Of a DNA stretch of 64,000 bases, positions 53,901 through 61,479 are shown piece after piece. The translations under genes were made by a program, and so were the position numbers. Source of the stretch: Lysobacter sp. S4-A87 (GTDB lineage: Bacteria > Pseudomonadota > Gammaproteobacteria > Xanthomonadales > Xanthomonadaceae); NCBI RefSeq assembly GCF_022637455.1, contig NZ_CP093341.1:1178001-1242000 (forward strand), in the 5' to 3' direction. Positions within the stretch are counted from its first letter, which is position 1; each line of letters opens with the position of its first letter. The notes below the pieces were generated by a model. The model was not told where the DNA came from, made no database searches, and saw only the letters and a program-made list of their open reading frames with translations.

Positions 53901-54434
53901 GAGGTCGGCTTCAGCCTGTACACCGAGCTGCTCGAACGCGCGGTGCGCTCGATCAAGCGCGGCGAGCTGCCCGATGTCGATGGCAGCCATGCCCGCGGCG
54001 CCGACGTCGAGCTGCACGTGCCGGCGCTGATCCCGGATGACTACCTGCCGGACGTGCATACGCGCCTGACGCTGTACAAGCGCATCAGCGGCGCCCGCGA
54101 CGGCGACGAACTGCGCGAGCTGCAGGTGGAGATGATCGACCGCTTCGGCCTGTTGCCCGACGCGGCCAAGCACCTGTTCGCCATTGCCGAACTCAAGCAG
54201 CGCGCGACCGCGCTGGGCATCCGCAAGCTTGATCTGGGCGAGAAGGGCGGGCGCGTGCAGTTCGTGGAGAAACCCAACGTCGACCCGATGGCGATCATCC
54301 GCCTGATCCAGGGCCAGCCCAAGCTCTATCGCATGGAAGGGCCGGACAAGCTGCGCATGACGCTGGACCTGCCGGATGCACAGTCGCGGCTGCTTGCGGC
54401 GCGCGGCATGGTCACGGCATTGCAGCCGGCCTGA
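50967..54434 (+). CDS. mfd: Transcription-repair coupling factor Mfd
   Basis: Mfd (1155 aa; E. coli 1148) removes stalled RNA polymerase and recruits UvrA. The N-terminal UvrB-like region contains [22 protein letters not shown]. The CarD-like RNA-polymerase-interaction domain ([22 protein letters not shown]) lies near residue 495. The translocase shows Walker [19 protein letters not shown] near residue 640, the DEEQRFG box, [15 protein letters not shown] and [11 protein letters not shown], and a TRCF C-terminal domain follows. The ATG at 50967 begins [14 protein letters not shown]; the open frame above is not conserved. It is divergent from ohrR. Confidence 0.97.
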   Translation: MPKTDFPTPPLPKAGQQRAWWRAPASPSALAFHIASAARAHTGPVLAVARDNHTAHQLESDLQTLLAGQAEVPVLAFPDWETLPYDIFSPHPDIVSQRLSALHRLPTLKRGIVIVPVQTLLQRLAPLKHIVGGSFDVKLGQRLDLDAEKRRLESAGYRHVPQVLDPGDFAVRGGLLDVYPMGAEQPFRVELLDDEIDTIRAFDPESQRSLDKIDSVHLLPGREVPLDDASLKRALDALRDRFDLDTRRSALYQDLKAGLTPPGIEYYLPLFFDKTATLFDYLAADTLPVIGDGALEAAEQFWSNTGERYEQRRHDLERPLLPPDALYLAPNALRERLNEGNRVEVCGEGHPQRDRAEALGDQPAPALPIAARDHAPADALKSFLGSYPGRVLIAADSAGRREALLELLQAADLRPEVVSGWPAFAPPQGQSRFAIAVAPFDDGFAISEPALAVLTERQLFPERASQPRRRRRVGREPEAIIRDLGELSEGAPIVHEDHGVGRYRGLITLEAGGLPGEYLEIEYAKGDRLYVPVAQLHLINRYSGASDETAPLHSLGGEQWTKAKRKAAEKVRDVAAELLEIQAKRQARAGLAIDIDRSMYEPFAAAFPFEETPDQHAAIEAVIRDLGSSQPMDRVICGDVGFGKTEVAVRAAFVAAAAGKQVAVLVPTTLLAEQHYRTMRDRFADWPLKVEVLSRFKTAKEIKAELEKVAEGKIDVVVGTHRLLQPDVRFKDLGAVIVDEEQRFGVRQKEALKALRANVHLLTMTATPIPRTLNMAMAGLRDLSIIATPPAHRLAVQTFVVPWDDAQLREAFQRELSRGGQVYFLHNDVESIGRMQRQLEELVPEARIGVAHGQMPERELERVMLDFHKQRFNVLLSTTIIESGIDIPNANTIIMNRADKFGLAQLHQLRGRVGRSHHRAYAYLVVPDKKSITADARKRLDAIAAMDELGAGFTLATHDLEIRGAGELLGEEQSGQMAEVGFSLYTELLERAVRSIKRGELPDVDGSHARGADVELHVPALIPDDYLPDVHTRLTLYKRISGARDGDELRELQVEMIDRFGLLPDAAKHLFAIAELKQRATALGIRKLDLGEKGGRVQFVEKPNVDPMAIIRLIQGQPKLYRMEGPDKLRMTLDLPDAQSRLLAARGMVTALQPA

Positions 54435-54510
54435 CTGGCGTGACTGGCGTCGCGGGCATGGCGGCAGCCGGCGGGTTATCGTGCGCGCAATCCACTGCGC
54501 GGAACGCACG

Positions 54511-55011
54511 ATGAAGTTCGCCCTGCCCGTCCTGCTCGCCCTGGCCCTGCTCGCCGGTTGCGCGTCCACGCCACCGCCGGCAACCACTTTCATCCTGGTG
54601 CGCCACGCCGAGAAGGTGCCGGACGGATCCAAGGACCCGGAACTGACCCCCGCCGGCCTGGCCCGCGCCGATGCGCTGGCGGTGCGGTTGGCCGACGTGC
54701 CGCTCGACGCCGTCTATTCGACGGACTTCCGCCGGACCCGGCAGACGGCCGCGCCGACCGCCCGCGGGCACGGGCTGCAGGTCATCAGCTACGACGCCAA
54801 GGAGCCGGCGGCCGATTTCTCGTCGCGACTGAAGCGCGAGCACTCCGGCCAGACGGTGCTGGTGGTCGGCCACAGCAACACCGTTCCCGGCATTGCCGCC
54901 GCCTTGTGCAGTTGCACCGTTGCCGAGATGAGCGAAGCGGAGTACGACCGGCTGACGACCGTACGTGTCGGCGCGGATGGCAAGGCGACGCTCGAGGAAG
55001 GCCGGCAGTAG
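54511..55011 (+). CDS. SixA-like histidine phosphatase lipoprotein
   Basis: This 166-aa branch-1 histidine phosphatase has the phospho-accepting His32 in FILVRHAEKVPD, DAVYSTDFRRTRQTAAPTA, and the second His in VLVVGHSNTVPGIAAAL. The first 16 residues are a lipoprotein signal with lipobox LLAG-Cys17, so the enzyme is probably anchored in the outer or inner membrane facing the periplasm, unlike cytosolic SixA. The substrate is unknown. It starts 76 bp after mfd and may be co-transcribed. An inverted repeat lies just past its stop. Confidence 0.88.
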   Translation: MKFALPVLLALALLAGCASTPPPATTFILVRHAEKVPDGSKDPELTPAGLARADALAVRLADVPLDAVYSTDFRRTRQTAAPTARGHGLQVISYDAKEPAADFSSRLKREHSGQTVLVVGHSNTVPGIAAALCSCTVAEMSEAEYDRLTTVRVGADGKATLEEGRQ

Positions 55012-55020
55012 GACAACGTC

Positions 55021-55046
55021 CCTGGATCCCCGCCTTCGCGGGGATG
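55021..55046. repeat. TGGATCCCCGC-type palindrome (family shared with rlmKL insert)
   Basis: CCTGGATCCCCGCCTTCGCG... forms an 8-bp stem ATCCCCGC / GCGGGGAT with loop CTTC and trailing GAC. A close copy sits inside rlmKL (62781-62808) and a diverged one at 46431. Here it lies between convergent genes. Confidence 0.75.
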
Positions 55047-55069
55047 ACATGCTCGCGGAGATGGCGGCG

Positions 55070-56647
55070 CTACAGCTGCGATTCGACCGGCAGCCAGCCG
55101 ATCACGCGCGCGATTGCGCGCCTGCCCACGCCCACCGCGGGCTCATGGGTCCACTCCCGCGGAGGTTCGGCCGAGCCGTCGCGCCAGCGCAGCTCGCCGT
55201 CGTCCAGCCACAGCTTGTAACTGCTGCGCGCACCGGTCTTGAGCCGATAGTTCTCCTGCAGGTCGCCGCTGAGCTGGCGGTCGCTGAAGAGGATCCCCAT
55301 CTCGGTATTGAGATTGATCGAACGCGGATCGAGGTTGAACGAGCCGACGAAGCCGACGGTGTCGTCGACCACGAACGCCTTGGTGTGCAGGCTGGCGTCA
55401 CTGGAACCAAAGCCGCTGCCACCGCCCGAGCCACTGCCCCGCCCGCCCTGGCCACCAGTGGCCATCAATTCGAACAGGTCGACGCCACCTTCGAGCAGCG
55501 GCAGCCGATAGGGCGCATAGCCGCCATGCACGGCCGCGACATCGGTGGCCGCCAGCGAGTTGGTCAGCACGCCGACGTGGACGCCGCGCTTGCGCATCGC
55601 CACCAGCGCGGCCACGCCTTCGTCGCCGGGGACGAAGTACGGCGAGATGATGAACAGCTGACGGCGGGCGGCAATGGCCGCCGGTACCAGCACGTCCGCC
55701 AGCCAGCCCTTGCGCGCAGCACCTTCGGCCTTCTCTGGCGGGTCGGAATAGACGTGGGCGTCGCGCGTCCAGCGTGGCAGCTTCTCGCCTCGCAGCAGCG
55801 CGGCGATCGATGGCGACTCGCGCAGCTTGGCCAGGTAGGGATGGGCATTGCGCGACTTGTACTCGAGGTCGACGATCCGCCGCAGTCGCTGCAGCGAAAC
55901 TTCGTCGCTGTCGACCAGCGCGGCCAGCGGAATCGCCGAAGCGCTGTTCCAGAATGCGTCGAAGATGTCCGCGGTCTCCTTCACCGGCGGTCCGACCACC
56001 GCCAGGTCGGCATCCATGAAGTTCGATTCCGACGACGCGCCGAAGTACTCGTCGCCGATGTTGCGGCCTCCGACCACGGCGATCCGGCCGTCGACGATCC
56101 AGGCCTTGTTGTGCATGCGCCGATTGAGGCTGAAGCCACGCAACAGCATTTCCACGCCACGCATGAAACTCGATGCGCGCCCGCGCGAGGGATTGAACAT
56201 GCGCACTTCGACATTCTCGTGCTGGTCCAGCGCGGCCAGTACCGAGTCCTTCTTGTGCGCGTTGAGGTCGTCCAGCAACAGGCGCACCCGGACGCCACGG
56301 TCGGCGGCGCGCAGGATTTCATGGACGATGAGGTTGCCGGTCAGGTCGGGCTTCCAGATGTAGTACTGCAGGTCCAGGCTGCGACCGGCCACGCGTGCGC
56401 CGAGTGCGCGCGCCGCGAACGCGTCGAGGTTGTCGGTGATCAGCGACAGCCCGGCTTCGCCGGGACGCGCCTGCGTCATTGGCGCGATCGCGCGGTCGAT
56501 CGGCGTCTCGATCCGGTCGGCGGCCATGGCCTGCGACGGCGCGCCGCGGGCATGCTCGGCGAAACGGCCATAGGAGAAGACCGACAGCGCCGAGGCCACG
56601 ACCAGCACGATGGCAGCGATCCCGAACCAGCGCAGCTTCCTGGTCAT
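55070..56647 (-). CDS. Phospholipase D family protein (cardiolipin synthase-like)
   Basis: This 525-aa protein has an N-terminal anchor helix (residues 9-25) and two HKD catalytic motifs: MHNKAWIVDGRIAVVGGRN with His179, and LHTKAFVVDDTVGFVGSFN with His421. Both are complete, so it should have phosphatidyltransferase or phospholipase activity, as in ClsC/YmdC-type cardiolipin synthases. A glycine/serine-rich insert (about residues 400-415, GGQGGRGSGSGGGSGFG) directly precedes the second HKD motif. A ClsC partner of MdoC/YmdB type is not present. It is convergent with the histidine phosphatase gene. Confidence 0.88.
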   Translation of the reverse strand: MTRKLRWFGIAAIVLVVASALSVFSYGRFAEHARGAPSQAMAADRIETPIDRAIAPMTQARPGEAGLSLITDNLDAFAARALGARVAGRSLDLQYYIWKPDLTGNLIVHEILRAADRGVRVRLLLDDLNAHKKDSVLAALDQHENVEVRMFNPSRGRASSFMRGVEMLLRGFSLNRRMHNKAWIVDGRIAVVGGRNIGDEYFGASSESNFMDADLAVVGPPVKETADIFDAFWNSASAIPLAALVDSDEVSLQRLRRIVDLEYKSRNAHPYLAKLRESPSIAALLRGEKLPRWTRDAHVYSDPPEKAEGAARKGWLADVLVPAAIAARRQLFIISPYFVPGDEGVAALVAMRKRGVHVGVLTNSLAATDVAAVHGGYAPYRLPLLEGGVDLFELMATGGQGGRGSGSGGGSGFGSSDASLHTKAFVVDDTVGFVGSFNLDPRSINLNTEMGILFSDRQLSGDLQENYRLKTGARSSYKLWLDDGELRWRDGSAEPPREWTHEPAVGVGRRAIARVIGWLPVESQL

Positions 56648-56729
56648 GGCATTCCTGGCGGAGGACTGGGATCGATTCTAGTCACCACGCCTGCACGACC
56701 ACTTCACATCGCCGCTTACAATCGCGGCC

Positions 56730-57122
56730 ATGAGCCCGCGAACGACACTGATTTCCCTCACCGCCGCGCTGCTGCTTGCCTGCACCGGCTGCAGCGGCCC
56801 GGTCCGCGCCGGCATGCCGGTAACGGCGAGCCAGCCTTTTACCCTGCAACCGGGCGAACAGGCATCGCTGCCGGGACAGGCATCCCTGCGGTACGTCGGC
56901 GTGGCCAACGATTCGCGTTGTCCGGCCTCCGTGCAATGCGTGTGGGCGGGCGATGCGGAAGTGAGGCTGGTGTTCGAACAATCGGGCAAGCCGGTCGATG
57001 TCGTCCTGCACAGCGCGGACCCGACGCCACAGTCCGTGGGGCAATGGACGCTGACACTGGTCGGCCTGGCGCCCGGCGCCGCACCGGCCGCCACGCTGCG
57101 CCTGGACGAAGCACCGCGCTGA
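56730..57122 (+). CDS. Small putative lipoprotein of unknown function
   Basis: This 130-aa exported protein has a signal peptide with lipobox-like LLLA-Cys18 (a second Cys at 21), so it is probably lipidated. The mature domain (residues 35-128) is beta-rich, with a two-cysteine segment DSRCPASVQCVWAGDAEVRL, likely a disulfide-stabilised loop known from small RCP-x-CVWAG proteins of unknown role. The family recurs in several bacterial phyla. It is divergent from the phospholipase D gene over 82 bp and precedes the broken pirin gene. Confidence 0.75.
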   Translation: MSPRTTLISLTAALLLACTGCSGPVRAGMPVTASQPFTLQPGEQASLPGQASLRYVGVANDSRCPASVQCVWAGDAEVRLVFEQSGKPVDVVLHSADPTPQSVGQWTLTLVGLAPGAAPAATLRLDEAPR

Positions 57123-57128
57123 CCCGGT

Positions 57129-57173
57129 TGCCTCACAACGGACTGCCTCACAACGAGCTGTTTCACGAAACGC
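57129..57173. repeat. 15-bp tandem repeat upstream of the broken pirin gene
   Basis: TGCCTCACAACGGAC (57129-57143), TGCCTCACAACGAGC (57144-57158) and a decayed unit to 57173 follow each other in register, 64 bp before the pirin ATG. The period is the same as that of the repeats in moaC and rnhA. Confidence 0.8.
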
Positions 57174-57236
57174 AACGCAGCGCTCGTTGATTGCATGCCA
57201 AGCTGCCACCTGCACCGACAACGACGAGGAACCGAC

Positions 57237-58098
57237 ATGACCACGATCGTTTCACCGCGCGTACACGACCTCGGCGGATTCCAGGTCCGGCGTGCGGTGC
57301 CCAGCATCCAGGCACGCTCGGTCGGCCCGTTCGTGTTCGTCGACCACATGGGTCCGGCGGTGTTCGAGCCGGGGCGTGGCATCGACGTCCGCCCGCATCC
57401 GCACATCGGCCTGGCAACGGTGACCTTCCTGTGGTCGGGATCGATCACGCACCGCGACACCCTCGGCAGCGAACAGGACATCAACCCCGGCGACGTCAAC
57501 TGGATGACCGCCGGGCGCGGCATCGCCCACTCCGAGCGCACGCCTTCGACCTTGCGTGAGCACGAGCATCCGCTGCACGGCATGCAGACCTGGGTCGCGC
57601 TGCCCGCGCTCGGACGAGGAGGCCGCCCCCGGTTTCTTCCACCACCCGGCGGCCACGCTGCCGCAACAGCGCCGCAACGGCAGCTGGCTGCGTGTCGTCG
57701 CCGGCCGCGGTTATGGCGAGGAGTCGCCGGTGAAGGTCTGCAGCGGAACCCTGTACGTCGCCATCGACCTGGACGCCGATGCCGAGCTGGCGCTCGACGA
57801 CGGCCATGCCGAGCGGGCGCTGTATGTCCTGGAGGGCGACGCCCAGCTCGACGGCGCCGACATCCCGGCAATGCACCTGGTGGTGCTCGACCCCGGCACC
57901 CGGCCCAAGCTGCGCGCACGCACCCCGGTCAAGGCCATGCTGCTGGGCGGCGAGCCGCTCGACGGTCCGCGCCACCTGTGGTGGAACTTCGTCTCCAGCT
58001 CGAAGGAGCGGATCGAGCAGGCCAAGCAGGACTGGTCTGAGGGCCGCTTTGGCAAGGTCCCCGGCGACGACGAGTTCATCCCCCTGCCCGAGCGCTGA
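57237..58098 (+). pseudogene. Pirin-family gene with a one-base frameshift
   Basis: Two consecutive frames together make a full pirin-type cupin. Frame one (57237 to about 57605) has [17 protein letters not shown] and [12 protein letters not shown] with the metal histidines. Frame two resumes at [19 protein letters not shown] and runs to 58098, ending DDEFIPLPER. The break falls in CTGCCCGCGCTCGG, where removing one C of the CCC at 57603-57605 restores a continuous frame ([13 protein letters not shown]). It may be a real inactivation or a sequence error. The ATG at 57237 has AGGA upstream. An intact, distinct pirin lies at 59898. Confidence 0.85.
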
Positions 58099-58210
58099 GC
58101 CCTGTCCGGGCCACCCAGCCCCGACGCCCGCCCCTGACCACCCCCGACCGGCCAATCCATAAGCCCGGTCACTCGCCTATTAAGCATCGTTATTTGTCAA
58201 GTGCTGCTTT

Positions 58211-58230
58211 CTGGACTATGTTCGGTCCAG
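58211..58230. other. Inverted repeat in leader of the 58318 gene
   Basis: CTGGAC (58211-58216) and GTCCAG (58225-58230) form a 6-bp palindrome with an 8-bp spacer, followed by TTGATCACGTTTTGATCAAC with its own TTGATCA repeats. This could be a regulator-binding site for the downstream exported protein. Confidence 0.4.
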
Positions 58231-58317
58231 ATCGGGCGACTTGATCACGTTTTGATCAACCCGGTCTGGCGTTTCGGGGTTTGGGGCTGTTAGGCAATTG
58301 ACCACAGGGGGTTAGTC

Positions 58318-58773
58318 GTGAAAACGACGGCATGGCGTATGTCGGCCCTGCCCGTGCTCGCCGGGCTCATGTTCGCGGCGAACGCACAGGCGCAGGATCA
58401 GGGGACGTGTCCACAACTGCCCGCAAGCTCGGGGCTGGTCTGGGAATACAAGGGCAGTGGCGGAGCCGACTTCTGTCGGGCGCTGCGCGAAGATGGCTCT
58501 GAGGCTTTCGGCCTGTACATCGCGTCGAAATCACCGTTCTCGCCCAAGCGCGGCAACCGCGCCGAAGCGGGCATGATCGATGGTCAGAGCATGTACTGGT
58601 ACAAGGGCGAAGTAGCGATCAAGCCCGATGTGCAGGTGCGTGAAACGCTGATCGAACTGCCCGACGGACGTACGGCGCACATCTGGCTGCAGGCCAGCGA
58701 TGCGCAGCTCGGCAACTCGATCATGCTCGCGCAGTCGATCCGTTTCCCGGCGACGCGACTGAGCAGCAAGTAA
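58318..58773 (+). CDS. Exported protein of unknown function
   Basis: This 151-aa protein has a clear Sec signal peptide (residues 1-26, SALPVLAGLMFAANAQA) and a mature domain with two cysteines (Cys31 and Cys53) likely forming a disulfide. Conserved-looking segments are SGLVWEYKGSGGADFCRALREDG and MYWYKGEVAIKPDVQVRETLIELP. No known domain is recognised. The GTG at 58318 follows GGGGG with good spacing; an ATG seven codons later would shorten the signal. An unusually AT-rich leader of 219 bp with inverted repeats suggests dedicated regulation. Confidence 0.75.
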   Translation: MKTTAWRMSALPVLAGLMFAANAQAQDQGTCPQLPASSGLVWEYKGSGGADFCRALREDGSEAFGLYIASKSPFSPKRGNRAEAGMIDGQSMYWYKGEVAIKPDVQVRETLIELPDGRTAHIWLQASDAQLGNSIMLAQSIRFPATRLSSK

Positions 58774-59084
58774 GTCCTGGTGACGCCGCGGCCTGGCCGC
58801 GGCTCGCGGGCGCAGCTGCGCCTGCAGATCCTTATGGCCCCTCTCCGCGCAGGCGGGAAGGCCGTGCCTTTGCCCGCTGGCCGGGCTGCGGCACCTCGCA
58901 GGCCGATGCCCGGCCCGTCTCTGACGAGAACGCGCCTACACGGCGCCCGCACTTCCCCTTCCCCTAAGATAGGCCCGCCCCGCCTTGCGGCAGGGCAAGA
59001 AGACTGCATCAGCACCGCCCGGGCGGATGGTTGGCAGCAAGGCCCGGGCTTCCGTCACTTCGCAAGGAAGGAACTGGAGGCAGC
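58774..59084. other. 311-bp intergenic region before aquaporin
   Basis: No gene is supported here. A perfect palindrome GCCGCGGCC-T-GGCCGCGGC at 58785-58803, just after the preceding stop, is terminator-like but lacks a U-tract. The remainder presumably carries the aquaporin promoter, which I could not place. Confidence 0.6.
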
Positions 59085-59798
59085 ATGATCAAGCGTCTTG
59101 GGGCAGAGTTCATCGGCACGTTCTGGCTGGTACTGGGCGGTTGCGGCAGCGCGGTGCTGGCGGCCAACTTTGGTGGCGATGGCAATCCGCTGGGTATCGG
59201 TTTTCTCGGCGTGGCGCTCGCGTTCGGCCTGACGGTGCTGACCGGCGCCTACGCGCTCGGGCACATCTCCGGCGGTCACTTCAACCCGGCGGTGAGCTTC
59301 GGCCTGTGGGCCGGCGGCCGCTTCCCGGCACGGGACCTGCTTCCCTACATCATTGCCCAGGTGCTCGGCGGCCTGTTTGCCGGCTTCATCCTCTGGCAGA
59401 TCGCCAGCGGCACGGCCACCTTCGCTGTCGACCCCAACTCGGCCGGCGCGTTTGCCAGCAACGGTTACGGATCGCATTCGCCAGGTGGCTATTCGATCGC
59501 TGCGGCGTTCCTGTGCGAAGTCGTGATGACCGCGATGTTCCTGGTGGTGATCCTGGGTGCGACCCATCCGCGCGCACCGGCCGGCTTCGGGCCGCTGGCC
59601 ATTGGCCTGGCGCTGACGCTGATCCATCTGATCAGCATCCCGGTCACCAACACGTCGGTGAACCCGGCGCGATCGACGGGCGTGGCCGTGTTCGCCGGCG
59701 CTACCGCCATCTCGCAGTTGTGGCTGTTCTGGGTGGCACCGATCGCAGGCGGCCTGCTCGGCGGCGTGATCTATCGCTGGCTGGGCGACGACAAGTAG
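59085..59798 (+). CDS. aqpZ: Aquaporin Z
   Basis: AqpZ (237 aa) forms a tetrameric water channel in the inner membrane. Six helices and two half-helices carry the NPA motifs: GGHFNPAVS (Asn67) and [10 protein letters not shown] near residue 190. The residues around them (His and Arg of the selectivity filter, the small GHISGG loop) match water-selective AqpZ rather than GlpF. The ATG at 59085 is preceded by GGAGG, and the in-frame sequence above is not conserved. It has its own terminator 18 bp downstream. Confidence 0.95.
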   Translation: MIKRLGAEFIGTFWLVLGGCGSAVLAANFGGDGNPLGIGFLGVALAFGLTVLTGAYALGHISGGHFNPAVSFGLWAGGRFPARDLLPYIIAQVLGGLFAGFILWQIASGTATFAVDPNSAGAFASNGYGSHSPGGYSIAAAFLCEVVMTAMFLVVILGATHPRAPAGFGPLAIGLALTLIHLISIPVTNTSVNPARSTGVAVFAGATAISQLWLFWVAPIAGGLLGGVIYRWLGDDK

Positions 59799-59816
59799 CT
59801 CCCGGCGCGACCAAAC

Positions 59817-59848
59817 AAAAAGGCCACGCCAGAGGGCGTGGCCTTTTT
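59817..59848. terminator. Bidirectional rho-independent terminator (aqpZ / pirin)
   Basis: GGCCACGCC / GGCGTGGCC 9-bp stem, A-tract before and five T residues after, between convergent genes. Confidence 0.92.
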
Positions 59849-59854
59849 CATCGC

Positions 59855-59884
59855 GTAGCCCGGGTAAGCAACGCGCACCCGGGG
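59855..59884 (+). repeat. Single GTAG-type REP palindrome, diverged loop
   Basis: GTAGCCCGGGTAAGCAACGC... keeps the CCCGGGT / ACCCGGG stem of the 12639 element but has a changed loop. It lies between the aqpZ terminator and the end of the pirin gene. Confidence 0.8.
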
Positions 59885-59897
59885 CGAACGCACGACC

Positions 59898-60761
59898 TCA
59901 GAACCGCCCTTCCTGGAAGTCCACGAACGCCTGCATGATCTGCTCCTTCGTGTTCATCACGAACGGGCCGTAGCGGGCCACCGGCTCACGCAGCGGTCGA
60001 CCGGCGACCAGGATCACGCGCACACCCTTGCTGCCGGCCCGGAGCTTGAACACGCGGCCGCCGCCAAGCACGGCCAGCTGCTGCGTCGACAACGCCCGCG
60101 CGTCATCGCCATCGCCCACCGTGCCCTCGCCTTCGAAGGCATAGGCGAACGCGTTGTGACCGTCGGGCAGCTGGTACTCCCACACGGCCCCTGCGGCCAG
60201 CTCGATGTCCAGATAGACCGGATCGGTCGCCGGCTGCTGGATCGGTCCGGCGACGTCACCGATGCGACCGGCGATCAGCTTCACCGTGACGCCCGGCGCC
60301 GGCTGCAGCTGCGGGATGCGGTCGGGTGCGAATTCCTGGTACTGCGGCTGCGCCATCTTCTCGCTCGCCGGCAGGTTCACCCACAGCTGGAAGCCGCGCA
60401 TGCGGCCTTCGTGCTGCTCGGGCATCTCCGAATGGACCAGGCCGCGGCCGGCGGTCATCCACTGCACGCTGCCGGGCACCAGCACGCCCTCGTTGCCGTG
60501 GTTGTCCTTGTGGCGCATGCGCCCGTCCAGCATGTAGGTCACGGTCTCGAAGCCGCGGTGCGGGTGGTCGGGAAAGCCGGCGAGGTAATCCTCGGGCTTG
60601 TCGGTGCCGAATTCGTCGAGCATCAGGAACGGATCGAGCATGTCCAGCTGCGGCGTGCCGATGACGCGGGTCAGGCGTACGCCGGCGCCGTCGGAAGCCG
60701 GCATGCCGCGGATGACGCGGCCGATGCGGGCGAAGTCCTGGCTGATGTCGGGATGGCTCAT
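59898..60761 (-). CDS. Pirin-family protein (intact)
   Basis: This 287-aa bicupin of the pirin family has metal-binding histidines in FPDHPHRGFETVTYML and in MTAGRGLVHSEMPEQHEG. A Pirin_C cupin follows (VYLDIELAAGAVWEYQLPDGHNAFAYAFEGEGTV). Pirins may act as iron-dependent quercetinases or as redox/transcription cofactors, which sequence does not resolve. It opens SHPDISQDFARIGRVIRG. It is transcribed leftward, 115 bp from the PmtA-like gene, and differs clearly from the frameshifted pirin at 57237. Confidence 0.9.
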   Translation of the reverse strand: MSHPDISQDFARIGRVIRGMPASDGAGVRLTRVIGTPQLDMLDPFLMLDEFGTDKPEDYLAGFPDHPHRGFETVTYMLDGRMRHKDNHGNEGVLVPGSVQWMTAGRGLVHSEMPEQHEGRMRGFQLWVNLPASEKMAQPQYQEFAPDRIPQLQPAPGVTVKLIAGRIGDVAGPIQQPATDPVYLDIELAAGAVWEYQLPDGHNAFAYAFEGEGTVGDGDDARALSTQQLAVLGGGRVFKLRAGSKGVRVILVAGRPLREPVARYGPFVMNTKEQIMQAFVDFQEGRF

Positions 60762-60876
60762 GGCGTACTCCGGATGACTGGTTGACTGCCGCTCAATGTC
60801 GGGGGCGCGCGGCAGCGCCGCCAGCGTCGCCGATGGAACGATCCATTACGGCGCCGAGGGTCGCCGGCCGGGGCGC

Positions 60877-61470
60877 TCAGCCGCGCCGGGCGAGCACATA
60901 GACCGTCGCCGGCGGCACGTTCAGCAGGACGAACTCGCCACGCTCGACTTCCAGACCCAGCTCCTCGACCACGTCCGCGGCGAACGGCGACTGCGGGCCG
61001 TAAGTGAACTGGAGGAAGCGTCCGCCGTCACGCAGGCAGTCGAAGGCAGCCTGCAGGATCTCGCGCTGGGTACCGCGCGGCATGCCCAGGAAACCCAGGC
61101 CTGACACGATCGCGTCGGCCGGCCCGTCGTTGAGATAGCCATCGGCGCCGACGAGCTGCAGCAGGTCGCGGGCGTCGCCGAGCACGATGCGAACCTGCGG
61201 GAATCGCGCGCGCAGGTGCGCGTGCAGTTCCTCGTTGAGTTCCAGCACCAGCAGTTCGCGACCGAGGATGCCGCGCGCCAGCAATGCGCGGGTGATCGCC
61301 CCGGTGCCGCCGCCCAGCTCGATCACGCGACGCGCGCCATCGGGCAAGGCGGTGACCATTGCCGCGGCCAGGTCGCGACCGGACGGTGTCACCGCCGCGG
61401 TGCGCGCGGGATTGCGCAGCCACTGCCGGAAGAACGTCCACGAACCTTTCGGGAGCGTCAGCCGGCGCAT
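60877..61470 (-). CDS. PmtA-like SAM-dependent methyltransferase
   Basis: This 197-aa small class I methyltransferase opens with WTFFRQWLRNPARTAAVTPSG, the amphipathic membrane-binding start typical of phospholipid N-methyltransferases (PmtA type) and KsgA-related enzymes. Motif I is VIELGGGTGAITRALLARG near residue 50, followed by LVLELNEELHAHL and motif IV-like DAIVSGLGFLGMP. It could methylate phosphatidylethanolamine, but 23S/16S rRNA adenine or quinone methylation cannot be excluded. It starts 9 bp downstream of rlmKL, so it is probably co-transcribed with it. Confidence 0.82.
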   Translation of the reverse strand: MRRLTLPKGSWTFFRQWLRNPARTAAVTPSGRDLAAAMVTALPDGARRVIELGGGTGAITRALLARGILGRELLVLELNEELHAHLRARFPQVRIVLGDARDLLQLVGADGYLNDGPADAIVSGLGFLGMPRGTQREILQAAFDCLRDGGRFLQFTYGPQSPFAADVVEELGLEVERGEFVLLNVPPATVYVLARRG

Positions 61471-61479
61471 GGGTTCACC

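Noticed and set aside
54965-57190. Rightward open frame of about 741 codons opposite the phospholipase D gene
   Set aside because: Shadow frame; both HKD motifs read clearly on the other strand.
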